Below, piece after piece: positions 7,734-13,020 of a stretch of DNA of 14,671 nt. Position numbers and translations under genes: made by a program. Numbering within the stretch: the stretch's first letter is position 1; each line of letters starts with the position of its first letter. Under the pieces are notes generated by a model, which saw nothing but the letters and a program-made list of their open reading frames with translations, had not been told where the DNA came from and ran no database searches. This stretch comes from Nitrosopumilaceae archaeon (GTDB lineage Archaea; Thermoproteota; Nitrososphaeria; Nitrososphaerales; Nitrosopumilaceae): NCBI GenBank assembly GCA_021296165.1, contig JAGWAW010000015.1, positions 1 through 14,671 on the forward strand, given 5' to 3'.

Positions 7734-7741
7734 GAAAATAA
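7734..7741 (-). promoter_or_regulatory. TATA-like box of the argG-lys operon
   Basis: The minus-strand sequence GGTTATTTTCCC stands out as AT-rich in a GC-rich stretch. Its centre is about 27 nt upstream of the argG ATG, consistent with a leaderless operon transcript. The left end of the insertion sequence begins only some 23 nt further upstream, so the IS may have cut off any more distal operator. Confidence 0.5.
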
Positions 7742-7764
7742 CCCTTTGTGCGCCCGGGCCTTGC

Positions 7765-7788
7765 TGTGTTGTACAAGAATCATGTCGC
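7765..7788 (+). repeat. Left terminal inverted repeat of IS copy 1
   Basis: 24 bp starting TGTGTTGTACAAG. It is exactly complementary to the right end at 8788-8811, and related to the ends of copy 2 (both share TGT-TTGTA-CAA). Confidence 0.9.
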
Positions 7789-7840
7789 TTGGGCGCAGAG
7801 GACGCCGCAAGATTGCAATAAGCTGTTTGGACCGGAGGGA

Positions 7841-8752
7841 GTGACGAGGCCGAAGCCTACAGACAGATCCATACGCTACATAGTCAGGCAGATGAAAAAG
7901 TGCATGAGAGCCAAGGATGTGGCATAAGAGACGGGCGTGACGCAGCGGCACGTCCAGCGGCCGTGTGCAGAGTACCGCAAGACCGGCATCCTGCCCGTCT
8001 TGGGCAGTGCCGGACGGCCGGAGGGGTCCGGACCTTCCAACGAGGAGGTCCGGGCAGTACTGGATTCCCACCGCCGGCCGGAGGGGGTTCTGCGGACGAC
8101 CAGAAGGCCCATTCAGGACGGACACGGTATAAGATACAACCGCGTATATGCGATATTGAAGTCCAACGGCCTGGTCGCCGCCTCGCCCGCCAAGTCTAGG
8201 CGGCGAAAGTGTGCAAGGTACGAGCGTCCATACTCCAATGCCATGTGGCACACCAACTGGCACATCATGAATGAGCCGCGAATGGGGGGCTGAGCCTGAC
8301 ACCTGTCTGGAATGACGCTTCGCGGTGCATCGCCGGAGATGCTCTAAGGAGGCCGCCTCGGAGAACGCATTGGCGTGCTGAGGCGGGTCGTGGGCAGGTT
8401 CGGAGTGCCGGCGACAATCCTGCCAGACAACGGCTCCTGCTTTGTGGGGGTGGGAGACCACAAAAGGCTGACCGGTACCCAAACTCCGACCCTGTTCGAG
8501 AACGGGCTGCCGATCCTCAACATAGGCCTGATCAATTCGTGGCCGTACCACCCACAGACCAATGGAAAACTGGAGCGGTTCCGCAGGAGCGAAGACGAGA
8601 TATGGCGCCATCACTGCCTGGAAGACCACAAGTACTACAACATCGACAGGCTGCTCTGGGCGCTGGACATCGACAACTACGAGACACCCATGATGGCCTT
8701 CCGCAACATGGCAGCTACGGACGACACAAGGAGGCAGACCCCAAGTAGATAG
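7841..8752 (+). pseudogene. Degenerate DDE transposase of IS copy 1
   Basis: A GTG at 7841 follows GGAGGG and opens a frame that aligns along its length with the intact transposase of copy 2. SIRYIVRQMKK matches KIKYIIREKEK, and the HTH piece TQRHVQRPCAEYR matches SARHVRRLWAKYR. The core pieces YSNAMWHTNWH, PDNGSCFVG and YHPQTNGKLERF also match. It is inactive: an in-frame TAA interrupts the HTH near 7926, a one-base deletion near 8291 brings TGA codons, and a damaged stretch of about 80 nt follows before the original frame resumes near 8375. The first catalytic Asp is Asn (HTNWH). It ends at TAG 8752. Confidence 0.88.
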
Positions 8753-8787
8753 AGGCCGACGTCAATGGCTGACGGCCGGAACGGGGC

Positions 8788-8811
8788 GCGACATGATTCT
8801 TGTACAACACA
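8788..8811 (-). repeat. Right terminal inverted repeat of IS copy 1
   Basis: 24 bp ending ...CTTGTACAACACA, the exact reverse complement of the left end. The 11-C tract that carries the target repeat of copy 2 starts 2 nt further on. Confidence 0.9.
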
Positions 8812-8814
8812 AAC

Positions 8815-8828
8815 CCCCCCCCCCGCAG
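8815..8828 (+). repeat. Left target-site duplication of IS copy 2 (C10-GCAG)
   Basis: Ten C then GCAG, directly abutting the left inverted repeat. The same 14 bp follow the right inverted repeat at 9891-9904. The left tract has one more C upstream. A 14-bp duplication is within the 4-15 bp known for IS481 elements. Homopolymer length is error-prone, so the exact size is uncertain. Confidence 0.7.
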
Positions 8829-8854
8829 TGTATTGTAACAAAACTATGTCCGCC
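8829..8854 (+). repeat. Left terminal inverted repeat of IS copy 2
   Basis: 26 bp, TGTATTGTAACAAAACTATG then TCCGCC. It pairs with the right end apart from two substitutions. Confidence 0.9.
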
Positions 8855-8909
8855 CCGGATCAGACGCACCCTGCGTGACTTCATTAGGCTGTATAAGCCA
8901 AGACGCTCG

Positions 8910-9848
8910 ATGCGGGCCAAGCTGGACAATGGTAAAATCAAGTATATCATTCGCGAGAAGGAGAAGGGCACTCCCAGTGCCACAATAGCGGAGAGCATGG
9001 ATGTCAGCGCACGCCACGTGCGACGCCTCTGGGCAAAGTACAGGAGCACCGGCTCGCTGCCAACGATCGGCAGTGGCGGCCGGCCCGCCACCAAGACTAT
9101 ATCCGACGAGGAGGTAAGGCTGGTGCTGGCCGAGTGTAGGAGCGGCGGCTCGGGAGTGGGACGCGTCACCAAGGCACTGGCGGACAAAAACATAAGCGGG
9201 CGCACCGTATATGATGTCATGAAAGAACATGGGTTGGTGGAGCCGTGCCCGGCAAAGGCGAAAAGGCGGAAGTGGGTGAGGTTCGAGCGCCAGTACTCCA
9301 ACGCCATGTGGCACACCGACTGGCACGTCATGAAGGACTTCCGCATGAGGGATCTGAACCTGATCACGTACCTGGATGACGCCTCACGGTGCGTCACCGG
9401 GTACGGCGTGTTCGGGGAGGCAACCGGGCTGAATGCCGTGAAAGTGCTAAGGCAGGCCGTCGGGGCGTTCGGCCGTCCGGCATCCATCCTGTCGGACAAC
9501 GGATCCTGCTTTGTGGGCGTGAGAGGAGACAACGCGCCGAAGGGGGCGTGGACGCCGACCGTCTTTGAGAACGAGCTGCTGGATCTCGACATACATCTGA
9601 TAAACTCGAGGCCGTACCACCCCCAGACCAACGGGAAGCTTGAGCGGTTCCACAGGACGCTGGAGACGGAGGTGGGCCGGCACGACAGTCTGGGGGACTT
9701 CATCACGTACTACAACGAGAGGCGGCTGCACTGGTCACTCGACATAGACAACCGCCAAACTCCCCTCAAGGCGTTCCATGACAAGACGGCCTATGAAACT
9801 ACAAGGGCGGACAACCCCGGATGGATGGAGGCTGACATCCATGGGTGA
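8910..9848 (+). CDS. IS481-like DDE transposase (copy 2)
   Basis: 312 aa transposase. The N-terminal helix-turn-helix (about 10-60, with TIAESMDVSARHVRRLWAKY) should bind the inverted repeats. A second helical/linker part (65-115) and a basic stretch (KAKRRKW, 116-122) follow, then the RNase H-like catalytic core. Catalytic residues are D137 (MWHTDWH), D196 (LSDNGSCF) and E245 (NGKLERF). The D196-E245 gap is 48 residues, longer than the usual 35. The C-terminus has YYNERRLHWSLD and TPLKAF, typical of IS3/IS481 integrases. The frame is open further upstream into the inverted repeats. ATG 8910 was chosen because it falls within one codon of the ribosome-site-supported GTG of copy 1. No strong Shine-Dalgarno sequence precedes it. 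Confidence 0.88.
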   Translation: MRAKLDNGKIKYIIREKEKGTPSATIAESMDVSARHVRRLWAKYRSTGSLPTIGSGGRPATKTISDEEVRLVLAECRSGGSGVGRVTKALADKNISGRTVYDVMKEHGLVEPCPAKAKRRKWVRFERQYSNAMWHTDWHVMKDFRMRDLNLITYLDDASRCVTGYGVFGEATGLNAVKVLRQAVGAFGRPASILSDNGSCFVGVRGDNAPKGAWTPTVFENELLDLDIHLINSRPYHPQTNGKLERFHRTLETEVGRHDSLGDFITYYNERRLHWSLDIDNRQTPLKAFHDKTAYETTRADNPGWMEADIHG

Positions 9849-9864
9849 ACGGCGTACCAAGGAG

Positions 9865-9890
9865 GGCGGACATGGTTATGTTACAATACA
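9865..9890 (-). repeat. Right terminal inverted repeat of IS copy 2
   Basis: 26 bp from GGCGGACATGG to ACAATACA, the reverse complement of the left end with two mismatches. Confidence 0.9.
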
Positions 9891-9904
9891 CCCCCCCCCC
9901 GCAG
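9891..9904 (+). repeat. Right target-site duplication of IS copy 2 (C10-GCAG)
   Basis: Ten C followed by GCAG directly after the right inverted repeat, a direct copy of 8815-8828. Confidence 0.7.
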
Positions 9905-9907
9905 CCA

Positions 9908-9919
9908 CAAAATATTTGA
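9908..9919 (+). promoter_or_regulatory. TATA-like box upstream of the putative membrane protein gene
   Basis: CAAAATATTTGA is centred about 29 nt upstream of ATG 9943, in position for a leaderless transcript. It lies just outside the IS target duplication, so it belongs to the chromosome and not to the IS. Confidence 0.45.
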
Positions 9920-9942
9920 ATCAGATCCACATACGCACATGC

Positions 9943-10599
9943 ATGAGAGTCATAGTCTGGGGCGGGTTGGCTTTCACAATATTTCTGGCCACGACCCTCA
10001 TCGGCCCGGCAGCCTCCCAAGAAGAGGACACATCCCCCGGCTGCTCGTTTACCTACTTTGATCCCAGCTGTAGTCCCTCCGGTTGGATATCGTTCATTTT
10101 GGGAGACATACTCCTCGCCGGACTTCTGGCCATATTACTCCACCACCTACAGCGCAAAAATAATGCCAAGATAGACGACACCACACAGAAGATAGAGGAG
10201 ATACTGCGACGGGAGAACCAATCCAGAAATCGCCGCGTCATATTCGCATGCCAGTCCCTCAAGGACGGATTTGGCGTAATATTAGTCAGCATAGGCCTGA
10301 TGAACATGAAGTTGAGGGCTGCAAAGGCCGGTGACGATGTATCGGCCCTAATCTTTGAGCAAAAAGAGACTATGGGCAGGGCCATCTCCAATTCACATGA
10401 TGCAGTGGGCAAAGCCACGGAAGGACTTGATCCCATGCTGGTCGAGAACATATACAGACTGCTCACCCGCTTGGACTCCATACAGCCCGACTTGGGCACC
10501 GGCACCGGGTTTCCCGAGTACGACTACATCAAAGACACCATACGCGGCTTTACAGACAGCCTTAACACCGAAGTGGAGCGGATTAAAGAGGGCCAGTAG
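9943..10599 (+). CDS. Putative signal-anchored membrane protein of unknown function
   Basis: 218 aa; I do not recognise the family. The N-terminus (MRVIVWGGLAFTIFLATTLI) looks like a signal peptide with a possible cleavage site after AAS (about 25). A short acidic outer segment follows with two cysteines (C34, C43) that could form a disulfide. Then come a hydrophobic segment (about 48-68, WISFILGDILLAGLLAILL), a polar, coiled-coil-like stretch (KIDDTTQKIEEILRREN, 76-92) and a mostly helical C-terminal domain that may contain a second weakly hydrophobic helix (about 107-121). A longer open frame starts inside the IS, but ATG 9943 fits both the signal peptide and the TATA box. It faces a receiver-domain gene tail to tail with 20 nt between stops. 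A role in sensing is possible but only inferred. Confidence 0.7.
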   Translation: MRVIVWGGLAFTIFLATTLIGPAASQEEDTSPGCSFTYFDPSCSPSGWISFILGDILLAGLLAILLHHLQRKNNAKIDDTTQKIEEILRRENQSRNRRVIFACQSLKDGFGVILVSIGLMNMKLRAAKAGDDVSALIFEQKETMGRAISNSHDAVGKATEGLDPMLVENIYRLLTRLDSIQPDLGTGTGFPEYDYIKDTIRGFTDSLNTEVERIKEGQ

Positions 10600-10619
10600 C
10601 GCGGGTGCCACTCCATCGG

Positions 10620-10994
10620 TCAGCCCGAGCCGGAATCTACCGACTGGATTATGTTCATTATCTGATCTATGTCGGCGGGCTTGGGCAGTACGGAGTGCAG
10701 CCCCTTGTCGGCCATGCTTTTCTCGAGAGTGTTCACATCCATGTGTGAAGCCGTGAACAAGACCACCGGCTGACGGCGGAGTATGTTTTCCTGGGCCAAA
10801 ACGTCTATCACTTCCAAGCCCGTATAGTCCGGCATCGACAAGTCCAAAAATACCAGATCAAAGAGCTCGTTGCGTATGCGCTGGAGTCCTTTCCGACCTG
10901 CATACTCGGCATGAAACTCGTGGCCCATAGACTCCACGGTCATCCGGAGCATTTTTACGATATCGTAGTTGTCATCCACCACCAGTATCTTCAC
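10620..10994 (-). CDS. Single-domain response regulator (orphan CheY-like receiver)
   Basis: 124 aa with only a receiver domain and no output domain. The acid pocket is D7-D8 (VVDDN), the phosphoacceptor is D51 (FLDLSMPD), and the switch residues are T81 (LFTAS) and K105 (PKPAD). GTG 10994 was chosen because it starts the first beta strand (KILVVDD) exactly like the paralogue at 12640-13020. The frame can be extended 21 codons to GTG 11057, but that extension is Cys/Gly-rich and unlike a receiver. GGGGGTT lies upstream as a weak ribosome site. About 69 of 124 positions are identical to the second receiver without gaps, so the two may share a kinase or interact with the same target. No kinase gene is adjacent. 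Confidence 0.88.
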   Translation of the reverse strand: MKILVVDDNYDIVKMLRMTVESMGHEFHAEYAGRKGLQRIRNELFDLVFLDLSMPDYTGLEVIDVLAQENILRRQPVVLFTASHMDVNTLEKSMADKGLHSVLPKPADIDQIMNIIQSVDSGSG

Positions 10995-11008
10995 TGCTAT
11001 GCAACCCC

Positions 11009-11068
11009 CTACAGCAACAGGGTTGGCGCATATGGCATAGCAACAACCACACCCCACCCTTGGCTCAT
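11009..11068 (-). CDS. Possible short leader ORF upstream of the receiver gene
   Basis: An ATG at 11068 lies about 27 nt below the TATA-like box at 11091-11098, exactly where a leaderless transcript would start. It opens a 19-codon frame (MSQGWGVVVAMPYAPTLLL) ending at TAG 11009-11011. That stop touches the GGGGGTT preceding the receiver GTG, which would allow translational coupling. It is in a different frame from the receiver. There is no homology evidence, and it may simply be a 5' leader. Confidence 0.3.
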   Translation of the reverse strand: MSQGWGVVVAMPYAPTLLL

Positions 11069-11090
11069 GACGTACTATGCTACGCTCTTT

Positions 11091-11098
11091 TATTTATA
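11091..11098 (-). promoter_or_regulatory. TATA box for the orphan receiver gene
   Basis: TATAAATA on the minus strand, a near-ideal archaeal TATA element and the most conspicuous AT-rich box in the window. Predicted transcription start is near 11068, giving either a 74-nt leader to GTG 10994 or a short leader ORF. Confidence 0.6.
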
Positions 11099-11113
11099 CT
11101 CATATGCCCTGAG

Positions 11114-11280
11114 TGTGTACTATGGCATATGGAAATCATGTCGCGCCCCCGTTCCGGCCGTCAGCCATTGATGACCGCCTCCATCCGATTCGGACTGCGC
11201 AGCCCATCCCGTCGTCGGCCCTCCTGTGGAAGGCCATCATCGGCGTCTCGTAGTTGACCATAAGAGCACGAAGCAGATCC
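11114..11280 (-). mobile_element. Truncated IS fragment (copy 3, transposase 3' end plus terminal repeat)
   Basis: The plus strand here reads AATCATGTCGCGCCC then GTTCCGGCCGTCAGCCATT, which is the reverse complement of the right end of IS copy 1 with one extra C. Further in, the minus strand encodes LLRALMVNYETPMMAFH, matching LLWALDIDNYETPMMAFR of the copy 1 transposase C-terminus. The outermost part (TGTGT then a degraded stretch to about 11133) no longer matches well. The rest of the element is missing: homology stops at the scpA stop codon near 11281. It is an old relic in inverted orientation relative to copies 1 and 2. Confidence 0.78.
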
Positions 11281-11994
11281 TCAGCGCCTACTACCGTTGA
11301 CTTGTGCCCCTCCCTCCCGCACCACTACTATGATTATATCCTCGCCGTCCTGCTCCAAGACCACCTCCCCGTCGCGGGCCAGAAAGAGGGCAGCAAAAAA
11401 GCACCGTATCGAGTCCAAGGGATCCAAGCCTGAGACTATCCCATCCAAGCTTCCCCGGCCCGTATCGCGGATCTTTTGCATGATAAGATCCCTGTATCCG
11501 CCTATGATCGACTCCAGCGATATCATATGCTCCCGGATGTCGGGAACCGGCGCCGGTTCCAGATTTAGCCGACCCCGGCGGGAGCGGGGGTTCGCTATGG
11601 AGACCACCAAGCTTTGGAGCAGTCCCAAGAGATCGTCCAAGGACACGGCGTACGTGGACTGGTGCCGGTACGGCATGGGTATTGTATGGATGTCTACGGT
11701 CGCGCGCCGCCGAGGAGGTGGCCTCTTCTCCATGGCCTCCTTTTGTAGGGCGAATATGCTCTCCACCTTCATGCGGTATATCAGCGCAGAGGAGAGCGCC
11801 GCTATGCCGGCCACTCTCAGATCCCGGGTACCGTTCCTCTCCAGTATGCGGCTCATCATACCTAGAATCTCCAGCAGGTCAATGTCCCAGACGTTCTTCT
11901 GTGCAATGAGGCCCGGATTGAATAGGACGTTGAGCGGCTCTCTGGAGAGTCCCTGCTCTGTAGCGTCCGGCCCGCCGGGTGCGTCTGGAGTCAT
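11281..11994 (-). CDS. scpA: Chromosome segregation/condensation kleisin ScpA
   Basis: 237 aa. Kleisins bridge the two heads of the SMC ATPase dimer and so help compact and segregate the chromosome. The N-terminal kleisin domain (about 20-90) has FNPGLIAQKNVWDIDLLEIL followed by DLRVAGIAALSSALIYRMKVESIF, the ScpA pattern of helices contacting the SMC neck. A basic, proline-rich linker (90-150) and a C-terminal winged helix (about 188-226, LDSIRCFFAALFLARDGEVV then EQDGEDIIIVV) complete the ScpA layout. ATG 11994 was chosen; the frame is open a further 101 codons upstream, but that part is Arg/Cys-rich and unlike a protein domain. No smc or scpB is in the window. No TATA box lies directly upstream; the nearest is at 12636. 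The stop abuts an IS fragment. Confidence 0.82.
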   Translation of the reverse strand: MTPDAPGGPDATEQGLSREPLNVLFNPGLIAQKNVWDIDLLEILGMMSRILERNGTRDLRVAGIAALSSALIYRMKVESIFALQKEAMEKRPPPRRRATVDIHTIPMPYRHQSTYAVSLDDLLGLLQSLVVSIANPRSRRGRLNLEPAPVPDIREHMISLESIIGGYRDLIMQKIRDTGRGSLDGIVSGLDPLDSIRCFFAALFLARDGEVVLEQDGEDIIIVVVREGGAQVNGSRR

Positions 11995-11996
11995 CG

Positions 11997-12608
11997 TCAG
12001 GAGTGCCCCGTGTGGCCGCAGCGGTGCGCAAACGTGCAGACATGCACATCGATATTGTCGGCCAGAGGCTCCGCGCCGCAGCAGGCAAAGTCCGGATGCC
12101 AGACACCTGACGCATCGTCTGACAGGGCTCTGAAGGCGCGGGCCGAGGAGCGGAGTGCTACGGTCATATGTGTCACGGATTCTGCCCCCCTCCCGGTCCC
12201 ACAGACATGCCCCGACGCATCTAGCGTCTGGACTGCCACGTGCGCTGCAACAGGCACGACGGCTGCGGGTCTGCTTGGGACGGTATCCCGGACGCATATC
12301 GGCGGCGCCACCTCCGGTTCGCCTGCACCCCCCTGCCCAACCCAGCCGAAACTATCCCATGATACGTACCGCCCACGTTCCGGCGCCCAGCGGCCCGGCC
12401 GTGCCCTGCCGCTTAGCGCATGGTCCGACGCACTAGTGCAGGGTGCGCAGGGCGCCGACTCGCACGCGGTAGGGGCGTCCCAGCTCCCCGCCTCCGCGTT
12501 TTGCAGAGGCGTGCAGCCCGGCCCCCTCAGTGGAACAGCCAATGCCGTATTCGCCTCAAAGAGCCGCGACTTAGCCGCCAAGAACAAGATGTTCAATCCG
12601 CACCACAC
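11997..12608 (-). CDS. Doubtful ORF in the 600-bp region upstream of scpA
   Basis: The stretch between the second receiver gene and scpA holds no recognisable gene. The best candidate is this 203-codon frame. Its GTG start at 12608 lies about 32 nt below a TATA-like box, and its TGA ends 2 nt before the scpA ATG, as an operon neighbour would. Against it: low-complexity Ala/Gly/Pro/Cys-rich sequence, no membrane segment or domain, and an equally long open frame on the other strand. The C-terminus contains scattered Cys and His (CCGAEPLADNIDVHVC and following) that could mimic a zinc site. The alternative is a long untranslated leader, a structured RNA or a decayed insertion. I saw no tRNA, SRP RNA or RNase P motif. 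Confidence 0.25.
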   Translation of the reverse strand: MWCGLNILFLAAKSRLFEANTALAVPLRGPGCTPLQNAEAGSWDAPTACESAPCAPCTSASDHALSGRARPGRWAPERGRYVSWDSFGWVGQGGAGEPEVAPPICVRDTVPSRPAAVVPVAAHVAVQTLDASGHVCGTGRGAESVTHMTVALRSSARAFRALSDDASGVWHPDFACCGAEPLADNIDVHVCTFAHRCGHTGHS

Positions 12609-12635
12609 ACAATACAGAATAGATGCCGAGAAATT

Positions 12636-12644
12636 CTATTTAAG
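12636..12644 (-). promoter_or_regulatory. TATA-like box overlapping the receiver stop codon, upstream of scpA
   Basis: Minus-strand CTTAAATAG includes the TAA stop (12640-12642) of the receiver gene. It predicts a transcript starting around 12612-12616 that would run through the 600-bp region into scpA. The arrangement repeats that seen at lysX/lysY. Confidence 0.45.
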
Positions 12645-13020
12645 TGGATTCTACCTCGGACTCAATCTGCTGCAGCCGGTCCATTATCTGATCGATGTCG
12701 GCGGGCTTTGCCAGTATGGAGTGAACGCCCTTCTCGTGCAGTTTGTTCTCCAAGTCCTCCATGCCCAAATACGAGGCGGTGAAGAGGACAACGCGCTGTT
12801 TCCCTATTATGCCCTCATCCACCAGCACATCAATGACCTCCAACCCGGTCATGTCCGGCATGGACAGGTCCAAGAGCACCATGTCATACTGGTTGTTGCG
12901 TATCTTGTCAAGCCCCGGAACCCCACCGGGGGCGGACTCGAAGGTGTGGCCCAGCGACTCCACGGTCATCTGCACCAACTTTAGTATGTCGGCGTTGTCG
13001 TCTACGCCCAGTACCCTCAT
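12640..13020 (-). CDS. Single-domain response regulator paired with the PAS histidine kinase
   Basis: 126 aa CheY-like receiver without output domain. Acid pocket D7-D8 (GVDDN), phosphoacceptor D51 (LLDLSMPD), switch T81 (LFTAS) and K105 (AKPAD) sit at the same numbers as in the paralogue at 10620-10994. Its ATG overlaps the kinase TGA as ATGA, so the two are translationally coupled and almost certainly form a cognate pair. With no DNA-binding domain, output is probably through protein-protein contact; the target is unknown. The TAA stop lies inside a TATA-like box pointing to the downstream scpA region. Confidence 0.93.
   Translation of the reverse strand: MRVLGVDDNADILKLVQMTVESLGHTFESAPGGVPGLDKIRNNQYDMVLLDLSMPDMTGLEVIDVLVDEGIIGKQRVVLFTASYLGMEDLENKLHEKGVHSILAKPADIDQIMDRLQQIESEVEST

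Larger units (their letters stand above)
7765..8811 (+). mobile_element. Decayed IS481-like insertion sequence (copy 1)
   Basis: About 1.05 kb bounded by perfect 24-bp terminal inverted repeats: left end TGTGTTGTACAAGAATCATG at 7765-7784 and onward to 7788, right end its exact complement at 8788-8811. The TGT...ACA termini, the size and the single DDE transposase fit IS481-type elements. The transposase inside is broken. No direct target repeat is visible between the left flank (GGCCTTGC) and the right flank (AACCCC), suggesting loss by mutation or a rearrangement at one side. It sits immediately upstream of the argG promoter and directly next to copy 2. Confidence 0.88.
8829..9890 (+). mobile_element. 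Apparently intact IS481-like insertion sequence (copy 2)
   Basis: About 1.06 kb with 26-bp imperfect terminal inverted repeats (8829-8854, starting TGTATTGTAACAAAACTATG, and 9865-9890; 2 mismatches), a single full-length DDE transposase, and flanking 14-bp direct repeats. Inserted 17 bp beyond the end of copy 1. Repeat preservation, an unbroken ORF and a matching target duplication suggest a fairly recent insertion. Confidence 0.9.

Noticed and set aside
6515..8629. A 704-codon reading of argG extended upstream
   Set aside because: The first 300 or so codons run antisense through IS copy 1, and the enzyme's true N-terminus MAKAVLAFSGG begins at 7711.
8814..8824. Poly-C runs as simple-sequence phase-variation switches
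   Set aside because: They lie outside any coding frame and are explained better as the two copies of the IS target site.
8793..8909. N-terminal extension of the copy 2 transposase into the inverted repeats
   Set aside because: It would start inside the neighbouring IS end, run through the poly-C tract and has no counterpart in copy 1.
11281..12297. 101-codon N-terminal extension of ScpA
   Set aside because: The extension is Arg/Cys-rich and has no ATG-proximal signal; the kleisin domain starts shortly after ATG 11994.
12010..12984. Plus-strand 324-codon ORF
   Set aside because: Its second half is antisense to the certain receiver gene, and its first half is low-complexity with no domain. 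Long antisense frames are expected in GC-rich DNA.
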